The notes beneath the pieces were generated by a model that saw only the letters and a list, made by a program, of their open reading frames with translations, was not told the origin of the DNA and did no database searches. A program made the position numbers and the translations under genes. Positions 17,118-26,749 of a stretch of DNA of 64,000 nt are shown piece by piece (the first letter of the stretch is position 1; the number at the start of each line of letters is the position of its first letter). Origin of the DNA: Noviherbaspirillum suwonense (lineage in GTDB: Bacteria; Pseudomonadota; Gammaproteobacteria; Burkholderiales; Burkholderiaceae_D); contig NZ_FXUL01000021.1 in assembly GCF_900182955.1 (NCBI RefSeq), positions 1 through 64,000 of the forward strand, given 5' to 3'.

Positions 17118-18165
17118 GGTGACTCTTCATGGGGTTTGGGGATTGGGACGGCGGCGCGTCCGAGCTTGGCACCGTCGATTGCGCGTTGCCGGTGATGCCG
17201 CTAGCCGGCGCCTCGACGCCCGGGTGCGCGCCCTCGCGCTTGACGATGCTCTTGCCGGAACGTGCATTGTCTGCGGCCATCATCTGGTTCATGCAGACGG
17301 CGGCCGTGTCGACGCAGCGGTTGACGATGGCCTGGTACAGCGCCGGCGTAACCTTGCCGTAGCGCTTGACCGGGTCGGCCACCGTCGGTTTTTCCAGCGC
17401 CATGTAGCCGGCACGGGTCAGCTCGCCGCCGCCGGCGCGGGTCTTGGCGACCCAGGCCTGGAAGTCGGCGTCGCTGACGCCGTGGTACTTGAAGCGCATC
17501 TGCGAAAAGCCGGCGCCGCTGTAATTGGCGGAGAAGCCTTCGTAGACGCCGGTCTTGTTCATCACCGCGTGCAGCGTGGTGTCCATGCCCGGCATCGCGT
17601 AGATCTGGCCGGCCAGCGCAGGGATATAGAACGAATTCATCACGGTCGATGCGGTGATCTTGAAGCGCACCGGCACGTCGATCGGCGTCACCAGTTCATT
17701 GATTGTCGCGACGCCCTGCTCCGGATAGATGAACAGCCATTTCCAGTCGAGCGCCACGACCTGCACTTCCAGCGGCTTGACATCGGCGCGGAGCGGGCGG
17801 GTTTCATCGATGCGCTGCAGCGGCCGGTACGGGTCGAGCAGGTGGGTGCTGATCCAGGTCAGGAGGCCCAGCGCAATGATGATCAGCAGCGGCGCGCCCC
17901 AGATCACCAGCTCGAGCTGGGTGGAATGGTCCCAGTCCGGCTCATACTTCGCCGCCTTGTTGTTCTGGCGATAACGCCAGGCGAACAGCACGGTCAATGC
18001 GATCACGGGAATGATGATCAGCAGCATCAGCAGCGTGGAGGTCACGACCAGCTGGCCCTGCTGCCGGGCGATGTCGCCGGAGGCGTTCATCACCACCATG
18101 TTGCATCCGGAGAGCAGCGCAAGCGGCATCAGGACGAGCGCGCGACGGGTGATTGAGGAAGTCAT
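17101..18165 (-). CDS. cyoA: Cytochrome o ubiquinol oxidase subunit II (lipoprotein)
   Basis: A 354-residue quinol-oxidase subunit II. It has a lipoprotein signal with lipobox LLSGC (Cys21), two membrane helices (about 33-57 and 80-102), then a periplasmic cupredoxin-like domain that lacks the CuA ligands, as expected for a quinol rather than cytochrome c oxidase. The C-terminus past about 285 is Ser/Pro-rich. It begins the operon; upstream is a 154-bp gap shared with the divergent MFS gene. No clear Shine-Dalgarno precedes the chosen ATG, but the signal peptide starts right there. Confidence 0.92.
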   Translation of the reverse strand: MTSSITRRALVLMPLALLSGCNMVVMNASGDIARQQGQLVVTSTLLMLLIIIPVIALTVLFAWRYRQNNKAAKYEPDWDHSTQLELVIWGAPLLIIIALGLLTWISTHLLDPYRPLQRIDETRPLRADVKPLEVQVVALDWKWLFIYPEQGVATINELVTPIDVPVRFKITASTVMNSFYIPALAGQIYAMPGMDTTLHAVMNKTGVYEGFSANYSGAGFSQMRFKYHGVSDADFQAWVAKTRAGGGELTRAGYMALEKPTVADPVKRYGKVTPALYQAIVNRCVDTAAVCMNQMMAADNARSGKSIVKREGAHPGVEAPASGITGNAQSTVPSSDAPPSQSPNPMKSHHDRAH

Positions 18166-18319
18166 TCGATAGCTTACGGAGGATGGCTGACATGCTACTG
18201 TAGCGAGCATTCGGCCTCTTGCCGATTGGACGTTTTGTCCCACCCCCCTTGCCCGAAGCATGGTCACAGGCTAGTCTCGGAGCATTGGCCGCACCTGGCA
18301 CTTCCGAAAGACCGACATC

Positions 18320-19672
18320 ATGGCAAAACCGGCAACCTACGAAGGGCGTCCCCAAGGCGCCCCGAACAGCCTTTCCTCAGCTGGCGACGATGCCCGCAAT
18401 ATCAATGCACGCGACGGCCATATTGCGCCGGGTGAGATCGCGATCGGCGTTGTGATCGGCCGCGCATCGGAATATTTCGACTTTTTCGTCTATGCCATCG
18501 CCTCGGTGCTGGTCTTCCCGTCGGTGTTCTTCCCGTTCGCCGACCAGCTGCAGGGAACGCTGTATTCGTTCGCGGTATTCTCGCTTGCCTTCATCGCGCG
18601 CCCGATCGGCACCGTGATTTTTATGGCGATCCAGCGCCGCTACAGCCGCGAGGCCAAGCTGACGCTGGCGCTGTTCTTGCTCGGCCTGTCGACCGCCGGC
18701 ATTGCCTTCCTGCCCACATACGCCCGCCTCGGGACCGTCGCGCTGCTGCTGCTGGCGCTGCTGCGCATCGGCCAGGGCATCGCGCTCGGCGGCTCGTGGG
18801 ACGGGTTGCCATCGCTGCTGGCGCTGAACGCGCCCGAGAAGCGCCGCGGCTGGTATGCGATGCTGGGCCAGCTCGGCGCACCGGTGGGCTTCATCATCGC
18901 CGGCTCGCTGTTCGCCTTCCTGCTGTCGGCGCTGGGCGACAAGGACTTCCTCGAATGGGGCTGGCGCTATCCGTTCTATGTCGCCTTTGCCATCAACGTC
19001 GTCGCGCTGTTTGCCCGGCTCCGCCTGGTGTCGACGCCCGAGTATGCGCGCCTGCTGGACGAACGCGAGCTGCAGCCGACCGGCGTGTTCGAGATGGTCG
19101 GCTCGCAGGGCCGTAACCTGGTCATCGGCGCGCTGGCCGCGCTGGCCAGCTACGCGCTGTTCCACCTGGTGACGGTATTCCCCCTGTCGTGGATCACGCT
19201 GTATTCGCTGCGCTCGGTCAGCGACTTCCTAGTGATACAGATCATCGGCGCGGGCATTGCGCTGGTCGGTGTGGTCGTGTCCGGCTTGATCGCGGATCGC
19301 TTCGGCCGCCGCAACACGCTGGGCGCGCTGGCCGTGCTGATCGCGATCTTCAGCGCCTTCGTGCCCAGCCTGATGAATGGCGGCGAATCCGGCCAGAACC
19401 TGTTCGTGCTGATCGGCTTCGGCCTGCTGGGCCTGTCCTACGGCCAGGCGGCCGGCGCCGTGACGGCCAACTTCCCGGCGCGCTTCCGCTACACCGGCGC
19501 GGCGCTGACCTCGGACCTGGCCTGGCTGGTCGGCGCCGGTTTCGCGCCGCTGGTGGCGCTGGGGCTGTCGGCGCACTTCGGGTTGGCGTATGTGAGCCTT
19601 TATCTGTTGTCGGGTGCGGTTGGCTCGCTGGCGGCGCTGAGTTTGAACCGGGCGTTGGAGATCCGCGACTAG
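18320..19672 (+). CDS. MFS transporter, metabolite:H+ symporter type
   Basis: A 450-residue inner-membrane carrier with about 12 helices. It belongs to the metabolite:H+ symporter (KgtP/ProP-like) group: RASEYFDFFVYAIASVLVFP in helix 1, RIGQGIALGGSWDG in helix 4, and DRFGRRNTLG in the central loop. The cytoplasmic N-terminus of about 40 residues is Gly/Ala-rich. The substrate is probably a carboxylate, amino acid or betaine and cannot be named. It is divergent from cyoA and shares its promoter region. No operon partner follows; 152 bp separate it from the M20 gene. Confidence 0.85.
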   Translation: MAKPATYEGRPQGAPNSLSSAGDDARNINARDGHIAPGEIAIGVVIGRASEYFDFFVYAIASVLVFPSVFFPFADQLQGTLYSFAVFSLAFIARPIGTVIFMAIQRRYSREAKLTLALFLLGLSTAGIAFLPTYARLGTVALLLLALLRIGQGIALGGSWDGLPSLLALNAPEKRRGWYAMLGQLGAPVGFIIAGSLFAFLLSALGDKDFLEWGWRYPFYVAFAINVVALFARLRLVSTPEYARLLDERELQPTGVFEMVGSQGRNLVIGALAALASYALFHLVTVFPLSWITLYSLRSVSDFLVIQIIGAGIALVGVVVSGLIADRFGRRNTLGALAVLIAIFSAFVPSLMNGGESGQNLFVLIGFGLLGLSYGQAAGAVTANFPARFRYTGAALTSDLAWLVGAGFAPLVALGLSAHFGLAYVSLYLLSGAVGSLAALSLNRALEIRD

Positions 19673-19824
19673 GCTGGCCTCGTTCAAGGGGGTGCTTCCA
19701 GCTGGTCCGGCTGGACGCGCACCGCGGCCGCGTTGGGCAGCCGTCCGGAACCACATCGGGCCGCCACCCCACGAACAACAACGCCCTAAGGTAATATCTG
19801 GCGATTCCAACTCGGGTCTCCAGC

Positions 19825-21153
19825 ATGAAATCATCGGCAGCACGTCTCCCCGCCTCCGCAGCGCTTCTTTTCGTTTCCACGCTGGCTTCCGCCCAGCAGG
19901 TCAATATCCCCTCCTCCACCGAATCGCTGTACGCGACGCTGGGCGCAGCGCCGTCCGTGCGGGCCGCGCTCGACTTCCTGAAGGCCGACGACGCTGCGAC
20001 GCTGGCGGACCAGAAGGCGATCGTCGTCATCCCGTCGCCGACCTCGAAGGAGCAGCAGCGTGCCCAGTACTACCTGGGCCGGCTCAAGGAGGCGGGGCTG
20101 GACGACGTCCGGCTGGACAGCGCGTCGAATGCCTGCGGCGTGCTGCGCGGCAGCGGCGGCGGGCCCAAGCTGATGCTGTCGGCCCATCTCGATACGGTCT
20201 TCCCGGAAGGGACGGACCTGACCATCAAGGAAAAGGACGGCAAGCTGTATGCGCCCGGCATCGCCGACGATGCGCGCGGCCTGGCGGCCATGCTGTCGGT
20301 GGTGCGCGGGCTCAAGGCCGCGAAGATACGCACGGTCGGCGATGTGTGGTTCTGCGGCACGGTCGGCGAGGAAGGGCTCGGCGACCTGAAGGGCATCAAG
20401 CAGTTCTTCAAGGATCACAAGGATATCGACGGCTACATCGCGCTGGAGTCGCCGACGGTCGCCAACGAAGAAATTTCGTACCAGGCCGCCGGCAGCAACC
20501 GCTACCGCATCAGCTACAAGGGGCCGGGCGGCCATAGCTACCAGGCGTTCGGCCTGCCGAGCGCGATCCACGCACTGGGCCGCGCCATCGCCGGCATCAG
20601 CGACCTCGAAACGCCGAAGACGCCCAAGACCACGTTCACCGTCGGCACCATCGCCGGCGGCACGTCGGTCAACTCGATCGCGGCGGATGCGACCATGGAC
20701 CTCGACATGCGCTCGAATGACAACAACGAACTGCTGAAGCTCGAAGGCAAGGCGCTGCAGATCGCCCGCGACGCGGTCGTCGCGGAAAACCGGCGCTGGG
20801 GCAGCGACAAGCTGCGGGTCGAGATCACCCAGGTCGGCGCGCGTCCGGCCGGCTCGCCGTCGCCGGACTCGACGGTCGTGCATGCGCTGTGGCTGGCGGT
20901 CAAGGCGACCGGCGGCACGCCCAAGCTGGCCGGCGCACGCAGCACCGAGGCCAACCTGCCGATCAGCCTGGGCATCCCGGCCGCGGTGGTCGGCGCCGGC
21001 GGGTTTTCGCAAGGCATCCATTCGCAGGACGAATGGTTCGACCCGACCAATGCCTACCTGGGCGCGAGCAAGGCCCTGATGGCCATCGTCGGCCTCGCCG
21101 GCCTGGACGGCGTCAGCAAGCCGCTGCTGGAAAAACGCCCGCCGCGCCAGTAA
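19825..21153 (+). CDS. Exported M20-family metallopeptidase
   Basis: A 442-residue zinc hydrolase with a signal peptide (hydrophobic about 9-23, cleavage near ASA-QQ), so it acts in the periplasm. Ligand motifs of M20 di-zinc peptidases are all present: SAHLDTVFP (His, Asp), GIADDARGLAA (Asp bridge), GTVGEEGLGDLK (catalytic Glu pair) and GGFSQGIHSQDEW (His). The dimerisation domain lies between about 225 and 340. The family removes residues from peptides or hydrolyses related amides; the substrate is unknown. It is a single gene convergent with the CheB-CheR kinase 35 bp downstream. Confidence 0.87.
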   Translation: MKSSAARLPASAALLFVSTLASAQQVNIPSSTESLYATLGAAPSVRAALDFLKADDAATLADQKAIVVIPSPTSKEQQRAQYYLGRLKEAGLDDVRLDSASNACGVLRGSGGGPKLMLSAHLDTVFPEGTDLTIKEKDGKLYAPGIADDARGLAAMLSVVRGLKAAKIRTVGDVWFCGTVGEEGLGDLKGIKQFFKDHKDIDGYIALESPTVANEEISYQAAGSNRYRISYKGPGGHSYQAFGLPSAIHALGRAIAGISDLETPKTPKTTFTVGTIAGGTSVNSIAADATMDLDMRSNDNNELLKLEGKALQIARDAVVAENRRWGSDKLRVEITQVGARPAGSPSPDSTVVHALWLAVKATGGTPKLAGARSTEANLPISLGIPAAVVGAGGFSQGIHSQDEWFDPTNAYLGASKALMAIVGLAGLDGVSKPLLEKRPPRQ

Positions 21154-21188
21154 GGCTGGCGCCGCACCGGCGATGCGCTAGCCCGGCA

Positions 21189-24100
21189 TCAGGCGCATAG
21201 CCGCCGGGCCAGCGCGACGAACTGGTCGAAGTCCACCGGCTTGCGGACGTGGCTGTCGAAGCCGGCGGCCAGCGCGATATCGACATCCGCGGGCCGGGCA
21301 TAGCCGCTCAACGCAATGGCCGACGCGACGCCGGTTGCCGGCAGCTTGCGCAGTTCGGCCAGCAGCGCATGGCCATCCATGCCCGGCATGCCGATTTCGG
21401 ACACGATCAGGCTGAACGGTTCGCCGGCCTGCCGCGCCAGGGTGATCGCATCCGGCCCGCTGCCTGCCGTCGCCACGACCGCGCCCTCCATGACGAGCAG
21501 CCTGGCCAGCGGCTCGAGCATGTCAACGCCGTCATCGACCAGCAGGATGCGCTTGCCGGCCAGGCTGCTGCCGGCGGCCGACGCGGCCGGCGCCCCGGCA
21601 TTGCGCGCGGCCGACACCGGCAGCCATACCTGGAACGTCGTTCCCTGTCCCGGGCCCGCCGAACGGACGTCGATCCGTCCGCCATGGCTGGTCACCAGTT
21701 CCCTGACCAGCGCGAGACCGATGCCCATGCCGCCGTACTGGCGGCTGGCGTCGGCGTCCGCCTCGGCCTGCCGGAACATGTCGAACACATGGGGCAGGAA
21801 TTCGGGCGAGATGCCCTTGCCGGTGTCGGCCACTTCCAGGCACGCGACATCGTGTTCCCGGCGCAGCCTGACATGCACGCTGCCGCCGGCCGGGGTGAAC
21901 TTCAGCGCATTGTTCAGCAGGTTCCAGGCGATCTGCTCGATCCGGACGATGTCGGCATCGATGAACAGGTCGTCCGGCGCCGGCTCCAGCACCAGGCCGA
22001 CGTTCTTCTGGCCCGCATCCGGCATCATCATGTCGACCACATGGGCGACCGCGTCGCTGAAATTGATGCGCGCGCGCGCCAGGGCCAGCTTGCCGGTGTG
22101 CAGGCGCGACAGGTCCACCAGGTCGTCGATGATCCTGGCCTGGCCTTCCACCGTGCGCTTGATGGTGGACGCACCGCGCAGGATGGCCGGCAGCGCGGCC
22201 GCCTCGGGCATCCGGGCCATCATTTCCGCGGTGAGCTGGATCAGGTTGAGCGGCTGCTTGAGCTCGTGCGCCAGCACCGCGAAGAATTCATCCCGCGCCC
22301 GCGCCGCCTGCTCGGTCCGGATCCGTTCCTGCCTTTCCCATACCAGGCTGGCGTCGCGCTGGTCCTGCGTGCGCTTGGAGGCGGTCAGGTCGCGCGCGAT
22401 CTTCACGTAGCCGCGCAATTCGCCATCGGACAGCGGGAAGGTGATGCCGCTGCAGAACACCCGCGTGCCATCCTTGCGCACATGCCAGCGGTCGTCCTCC
22501 AGCCGGCCATCCTTCAGCGCCGTCTGCAGCTCGTTCTGCAAGACCTGGCCCGCGTTGTCTTCCGGCGTGTACAGCACGGACGCCGAGCGGCCGCTGATTT
22601 CCTGCTCGGTGTAGCCGAACAGCTTTTGCGCGCCGCTGTTCCAGCTGGTCACGTTGCCGTCCATGTCCATCGTGGTGATCGAATAGTCCCGGGTGCATGC
22701 GGCGATCAGCCGCATCTGCTGCTCGCTGCGGTACAGCCTTTCCTCGACCGCCTTGCGCCACGATATGTCGATGAAGGTCAGCACCACGCCATCGATATGA
22801 TGCTCGGCCGTGCGGTAGGGCAGCAGCCGCGCGATATACCATTGCCCCTCGGTGCCGCGCACCTCGCGCTCGACCGGCTGCAGCTTCTCGAACACCTGCT
22901 CGATGTGCTGGCGCAGCCGCGGGTAGTCGAGCCGGTTGGTAATGTCGAGCAGCGGCCGGTCGATGTCGGTCGGGATCAGGTTGAACAGACCGGCCGCCGG
23001 CTTGGTATAGCGCTTGATGCGCATGCCGCGGTCGATGAAGATGGTGGCGATCTCGGTGGCGGCGACGAAGTTTTCCAGGTCGTCATTGGCCTTCGACGTT
23101 TCCTCGACCTTCATCTTCAGCTCGGCATTGACGGTATTGAGTTCCTCGTTGATCGACTGCAGTTCTTCCTTGCTGGTCTCCATCTCCTCGGTGGCGGAGC
23201 GCAGTTCCTCGTTCATCGCCTGCAGCTCTTCGTTCGACGCCTTCGCGTCCTCCAGCGCGGCTTCATACTGCTCGATGACCGATTGCAGCTCTTCCTTGGT
23301 CTGGCCAAGTTCCCTTTCCAGGTGCGCCATCGCGGTATTTTCCGCCGGCGTCTCGGGCACGCTCACCTCGGCCGCATCGGTCGACTCCTCGAACAGCACC
23401 AGCGTCGTGTCCTTGGGGACGCTGCTGTCCTTGCCCGGCCGCACCACCATGCGCACCGGCACCGCCTTGTCGCCCTGCTGCATCCTGGTCCATGCGGAGG
23501 CGATCTGGTCATGCGTCTGCCTGGCCTGGAACAGCGCGGCGCTCAGCTCCAGCCGCAGTTCCGGGCGCACCAGCGCCAGGATATTCCTCGACAGTTCGCC
23601 ATGCGGGTAATGCAGGAAGCGTCCGGCCTGGCTGGTCACATAGATGATCTCGCCATTGCCGTCGATCAGAATGCTGGGCGGCATGAAGTCCTCGACGAAC
23701 CGGCGATGCAGTTCTTCCGCGCTCGTCTTCCTGCGCTCGGTGCGGTTGCGCCCCGTCTTGACCGGCGTCGCCGCCGTCGTCGTCGCCGGCTGCGGCACCT
23801 GAGGGTAACCCGCGACCCTGGCCGGCGTGGCACGGTAGATCCGGTGCTTCTTGTCGACCGCGGTGAACAGGCTGCCGGCGATCTCCGCGGTCTCGGCGCT
23901 TCCCAGAAACAGGTAGCCACCGGGCTGCAGCGCGTAATGCAGGACCTCGAGCACCTTCTTCTGGACGTCCCGTTCCAGGTAGATCAAAAGGTTGCGGCAT
24001 GCCACAAGGTGCAACCGCGAGAACGGCGGATCGCGCAGGATGTTATGCATCGAGAACAGCACGCTCTGGCGTATCTTGTCGTTGATCCGGTACTGCTGGC

Positions 24101-25328
24101 CGTCCCTGGTGAAATACTGGCGCAGCCGCGCCGGCGCGATGTCGGCGGCGATCGACTCCGGGTAGAGGCCGTGGCGCGCGAACCCGATCGCCCGCTCGTC
24201 GATGTCGGACGCGAACACCTGCAGCGGGCGCGTCTTCGCCGCCAGCGCGTTCTGGTCGGCCAGCAGCATCGCGATCGAATACGCTTCCTCGCCGGTCGCG
24301 CAGGCGACCGACCAGCAGCGGATCTGCTCGCCCGGCGCGGCATTCTCGAAGATCGCCGGGATGATGTCGCGCTCCAGCGCTTCGAAGGCGGCGCGGTCGC
24401 GGAAGAAATTGGTCACGCTGATCAGCATGTCCTGCAGCAGAGCGCCGGTCTCCTCCGGATGCTGCTCGATGAAGCCCTGGTAGGCGACGACATCCGGCAG
24501 GCCGTTGATCTGCAGCCGCCGCTCGATGCGCCGCAGCACGGTGGCGCGCTTGTAATAGCGGAAGTCGTGACCGGTGGATTGCCGCAGCAGCTTCATGATT
24601 TCCTGCAGCGCGGTCTCGGCTTCTTCCTTGCTCCCGGCGCCATCGCCCGCTTCCGCCCGGCGCGCCGGCGGCGTTGCTTCGGGCAGCCTGATCTGCCCGG
24701 CATTGCGCGCCAGCGCGACCAGCCGCTGCGGCATCTCGGCCGCCGGCAGGACGATATCGATCATCCCGGTGTCGATCGCGCTGCGCGGCATGCTGTCGTA
24801 CTCGGCGTCGTCGAGCGACTGCGCGATCGCGATGCCGCCTTTCTCCTTGATCCGCGCGATGCCCACCGCGCCGTCCGTGCCCGCGCCCGACAGGATGATG
24901 CCGATCGCCCGCTCCCGATGCACCTCGGCCAGCGCCCGCAGGAACAGGTCGATTTCGCCGTGATAGCTCTTGGGCCGGGCCGCCGGCGCCAGCTGCAGGT
25001 GACCGTCGTTCATCAGCAGGTCGTTTTTCGGCGGGATGATATAGACGTGGTTGGGTTCGATCGGCACCGTCTCGGTGACCTGCAGCACCGGCATCCGGGT
25101 CTTGCGCTGCAGGATTCCCGCCAGCTGGCTTTCATGCTCGGGAGACAGATGCACGACGATGACGAAGGCCATGCCGTTGTCGGCGGGCATGGCCTCGATG
25201 AAGCGCGAAATCGCGACCAGCCCGCCGGCGGACGCGCCGATGCCGACCACGAAAAATGGCAGCTTGCTGGGCGTGTAGCCTGGCGCGGCCGGCGGGAACG
25301 CCAGGATCTTCTGTTCGTTGTCGTCCAT
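21189..25328 (-). CDS. CheB-CheR-PAS hybrid histidine kinase with receiver
   Basis: A 1379-residue cytoplasmic multi-domain signal protein. In order: CheB methylesterase (about 25-205, triad Ser33, His60 and Asp152), CheR methyltransferase (about 240-490, with TNFFRDRAAFEALE and VACATGEEAYS), a linker and a PAS-like segment, a coiled coil (about 660-760), PAS domains (about 760-1000), a histidine kinase with H-box LAHELKQPLNLIQ, HATPase (DTGKGI, GGMGIGLALV), and a C-terminal receiver. In the receiver the usual phospho-acceptor Asp is Glu1311 (SEIGMPGMDG), a likely phosphomimic. Such fusions usually couple chemosensory-type methylation to a kinase output. No receptor or regulator gene is adjacent. 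It is a single gene of about the usual length for this architecture. Confidence 0.93.
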   Translation of the reverse strand: MDDNEQKILAFPPAAPGYTPSKLPFFVVGIGASAGGLVAISRFIEAMPADNGMAFVIVVHLSPEHESQLAGILQRKTRMPVLQVTETVPIEPNHVYIIPPKNDLLMNDGHLQLAPAARPKSYHGEIDLFLRALAEVHRERAIGIILSGAGTDGAVGIARIKEKGGIAIAQSLDDAEYDSMPRSAIDTGMIDIVLPAAEMPQRLVALARNAGQIRLPEATPPARRAEAGDGAGSKEEAETALQEIMKLLRQSTGHDFRYYKRATVLRRIERRLQINGLPDVVAYQGFIEQHPEETGALLQDMLISVTNFFRDRAAFEALERDIIPAIFENAAPGEQIRCWSVACATGEEAYSIAMLLADQNALAAKTRPLQVFASDIDERAIGFARHGLYPESIAADIAPARLRQYFTRDGQQYRINDKIRQSVLFSMHNILRDPPFSRLHLVACRNLLIYLERDVQKKVLEVLHYALQPGGYLFLGSAETAEIAGSLFTAVDKKHRIYRATPARVAGYPQVPQPATTTAATPVKTGRNRTERRKTSAEELHRRFVEDFMPPSILIDGNGEIIYVTSQAGRFLHYPHGELSRNILALVRPELRLELSAALFQARQTHDQIASAWTRMQQGDKAVPVRMVVRPGKDSSVPKDTTLVLFEESTDAAEVSVPETPAENTAMAHLERELGQTKEELQSVIEQYEAALEDAKASNEELQAMNEELRSATEEMETSKEELQSINEELNTVNAELKMKVEETSKANDDLENFVAATEIATIFIDRGMRIKRYTKPAAGLFNLIPTDIDRPLLDITNRLDYPRLRQHIEQVFEKLQPVEREVRGTEGQWYIARLLPYRTAEHHIDGVVLTFIDISWRKAVEERLYRSEQQMRLIAACTRDYSITTMDMDGNVTSWNSGAQKLFGYTEQEISGRSASVLYTPEDNAGQVLQNELQTALKDGRLEDDRWHVRKDGTRVFCSGITFPLSDGELRGYVKIARDLTASKRTQDQRDASLVWERQERIRTEQAARARDEFFAVLAHELKQPLNLIQLTAEMMARMPEAAALPAILRGASTIKRTVEGQARIIDDLVDLSRLHTGKLALARARINFSDAVAHVVDMMMPDAGQKNVGLVLEPAPDDLFIDADIVRIEQIAWNLLNNALKFTPAGGSVHVRLRREHDVACLEVADTGKGISPEFLPHVFDMFRQAEADADASRQYGGMGIGLALVRELVTSHGGRIDVRSAGPGQGTTFQVWLPVSAARNAGAPAASAAGSSLAGKRILLVDDGVDMLEPLARLLVMEGAVVATAGSGPDAITLARQAGEPFSLIVSEIGMPGMDGHALLAELRKLPATGVASAIALSGYARPADVDIALAAGFDSHVRKPVDFDQFVALARRLCA

Positions 25329-25378
25329 GGGGATCGGATCGGGCTCTGAAGCTGCCTATTATGATCGATTTGATTTGC

Positions 25379-25403
25379 GCCCCGGCGTTCCGGACGCCGG
25401 GGC
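25379..25403. terminator. Strong hairpin in the gap between the kinase and the SDR gene
   Basis: Perfect 10-bp arms gccccggcgt (25379-25388) and acgccggggc (25394-25403), loop tccgg. It is in the 261-bp divergent gap, so it may be a leader structure rather than a terminator; there is no U-run. Confidence 0.4.
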
Positions 25404-25589
25404 GGCTGGCATGCGTCATCGGGCAGCGCCAGCGCCGCGGTGAATCCTGGCACGACGCCACGCATGCGATGCCGCTCCGCACCGCACCGGGCAAGGCCAT
25501 CGCGGGACTTGCGGGACCGAGGAACTCTCCGGCGTCCCGCCGCATCCATCCATGGTTCCCTCCCCTTAACCCGAACACAGGAAACCAAC

Positions 25590-26438
25590 ATGATGAATCG
25601 AGACAAACCGGTCTGGCTGATCACCGGGTGCTCCACCGGCTTCGGCCGTGAACTTTCGAAGCTCGTGCTTGCGCGCGGCTGGCGGGCCGTGGTGACCGCG
25701 CGTGACCCGGCCGCGGTGGCGGACCTGATGGCCGGACACGAGGACGACGCGCTGGCCGCGGCGCTCGACGTGACCCGGCATGAGCAGGTGACCGACGTGG
25801 TGGCGCAGGCCTTGCAGCGCTTCGGCCGCATCGACGTGCTGGTCAACAATGCCGGCTACGGCTATCTCGCGGCGATCGAGGAAGGCGAGGACGACGCGGT
25901 GCGCGCGATGTTCGAGACCAACGTGTTCGGCCTGATCGACATGACCCGCGCGGTGTTGCCGGCGATGCGGCAGCAGAAAAGCGGCCTGATCGTCAACATC
26001 TCCTCGATCGGCGGCCTGACCAGCTTTGCCGCGACCGGCTACTACCACGCGACCAAGTACGCGGTCGAGGGCATGTCGGAGTCGCTTGCGGTCGAGGTCA
26101 AGCCCCTGGGCATCGACGTGCTGATCGTCGAACCCGGCCCGTTCCGAACCAACTGGGCCGGGCCGTCGATCAAGCAGTCGGCGATCCAGATCGACGCCTA
26201 TGCTGCCACCGCAGGCGAGCGCCGCAAGCAGACGTCGGCGCGCAGCGGCAACCAGGCCGGCGACCCGGTGCGCGCGGCGCAGGCCATCATCGATGCGGCG
26301 CTGTCGGACCACCCGCCGCTGCGCCTGCTACTGGGCAAGATGGCGCTTGAACTTGCGCGCAGGAAGGTCGACATGCTGCGCCGCGACTTCGATGCGTGGG
26401 AATCGACGACGCTGGGCGCCGATTACCCGGACGCCTGA
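25590..26438 (+). CDS. Short-chain dehydrogenase/reductase
   Basis: A 282-residue classical SDR. The nucleotide site is TGCSTGFGREL (about 11-21), the structural Asn-Asn-Ala-Gly is in NNAGYGY, catalytic Ser in NISSIGG, and Tyr-x-x-x-Lys in YYHATKYAVEG. It reduces or oxidises a small carbonyl/alcohol with NAD(P)(H) in the cytoplasm; the substrate is not known. The start at 25590 is preceded by AGGAAACCAAC. It is alone between the divergent kinase gene and an exported protein gene. Confidence 0.9.
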   Translation: MMNRDKPVWLITGCSTGFGRELSKLVLARGWRAVVTARDPAAVADLMAGHEDDALAAALDVTRHEQVTDVVAQALQRFGRIDVLVNNAGYGYLAAIEEGEDDAVRAMFETNVFGLIDMTRAVLPAMRQQKSGLIVNISSIGGLTSFAATGYYHATKYAVEGMSESLAVEVKPLGIDVLIVEPGPFRTNWAGPSIKQSAIQIDAYAATAGERRKQTSARSGNQAGDPVRAAQAIIDAALSDHPPLRLLLGKMALELARRKVDMLRRDFDAWESTTLGADYPDA

Positions 26439-26749
26439 CTTACCGGGCAGGACGGCAGCGCCGACGGGAATCGGGCATCGCCTCAATCCCGTCGGAACGG
26501 GACAAAAATGCCTGCCGGCACTTGCCGGCTGCACCGTATCCATCGCAAGCCGGAATGCGGCAGGGAAAGCTGTGTCCGGACAGCAAGGACACGCTGTGAC
26601 CAGAAGGAAATACACGGCAACGCATGAGTTGATTGGACGTTACGCAACGGTCGGGCGCCGGATGCCGCCTTGATTGATTGCAATCACATGCCGGTCGGCC
26701 TGGTTTCGGTAGCCTCCTATTTCCACAAAAAAACCCAGCCCATTCCTAC
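26439..26749. other. Intergenic region after the SDR gene, 311 bp
   Basis: It holds a hairpin at 26487-26502 (tcccgt/acggga, loop cgga, followed by caaaaatg) that could end SDR transcription. A CG-rich stretch and a more AT-rich promoter-like part precede the exported protein. No gene is seen. Confidence 0.45.
26487..26502 (+). terminator. Weak hairpin terminator after the SDR gene
   Basis: Perfect 6-bp stem tcccgt/acggga with tetraloop cgga about 50 bases past the stop at 26438, followed by an A-rich rather than T-rich tract. The terminator role is only likely by position. Confidence 0.3.

Noticed and set aside
21249-25349. A 1366-codon open frame on the plus strand across the CheB-CheR kinase
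   Set aside because: It is the antisense shadow of a GC-rich gene with a strong family match. Its composition is Arg/Gln/His-rich and matches no fold.
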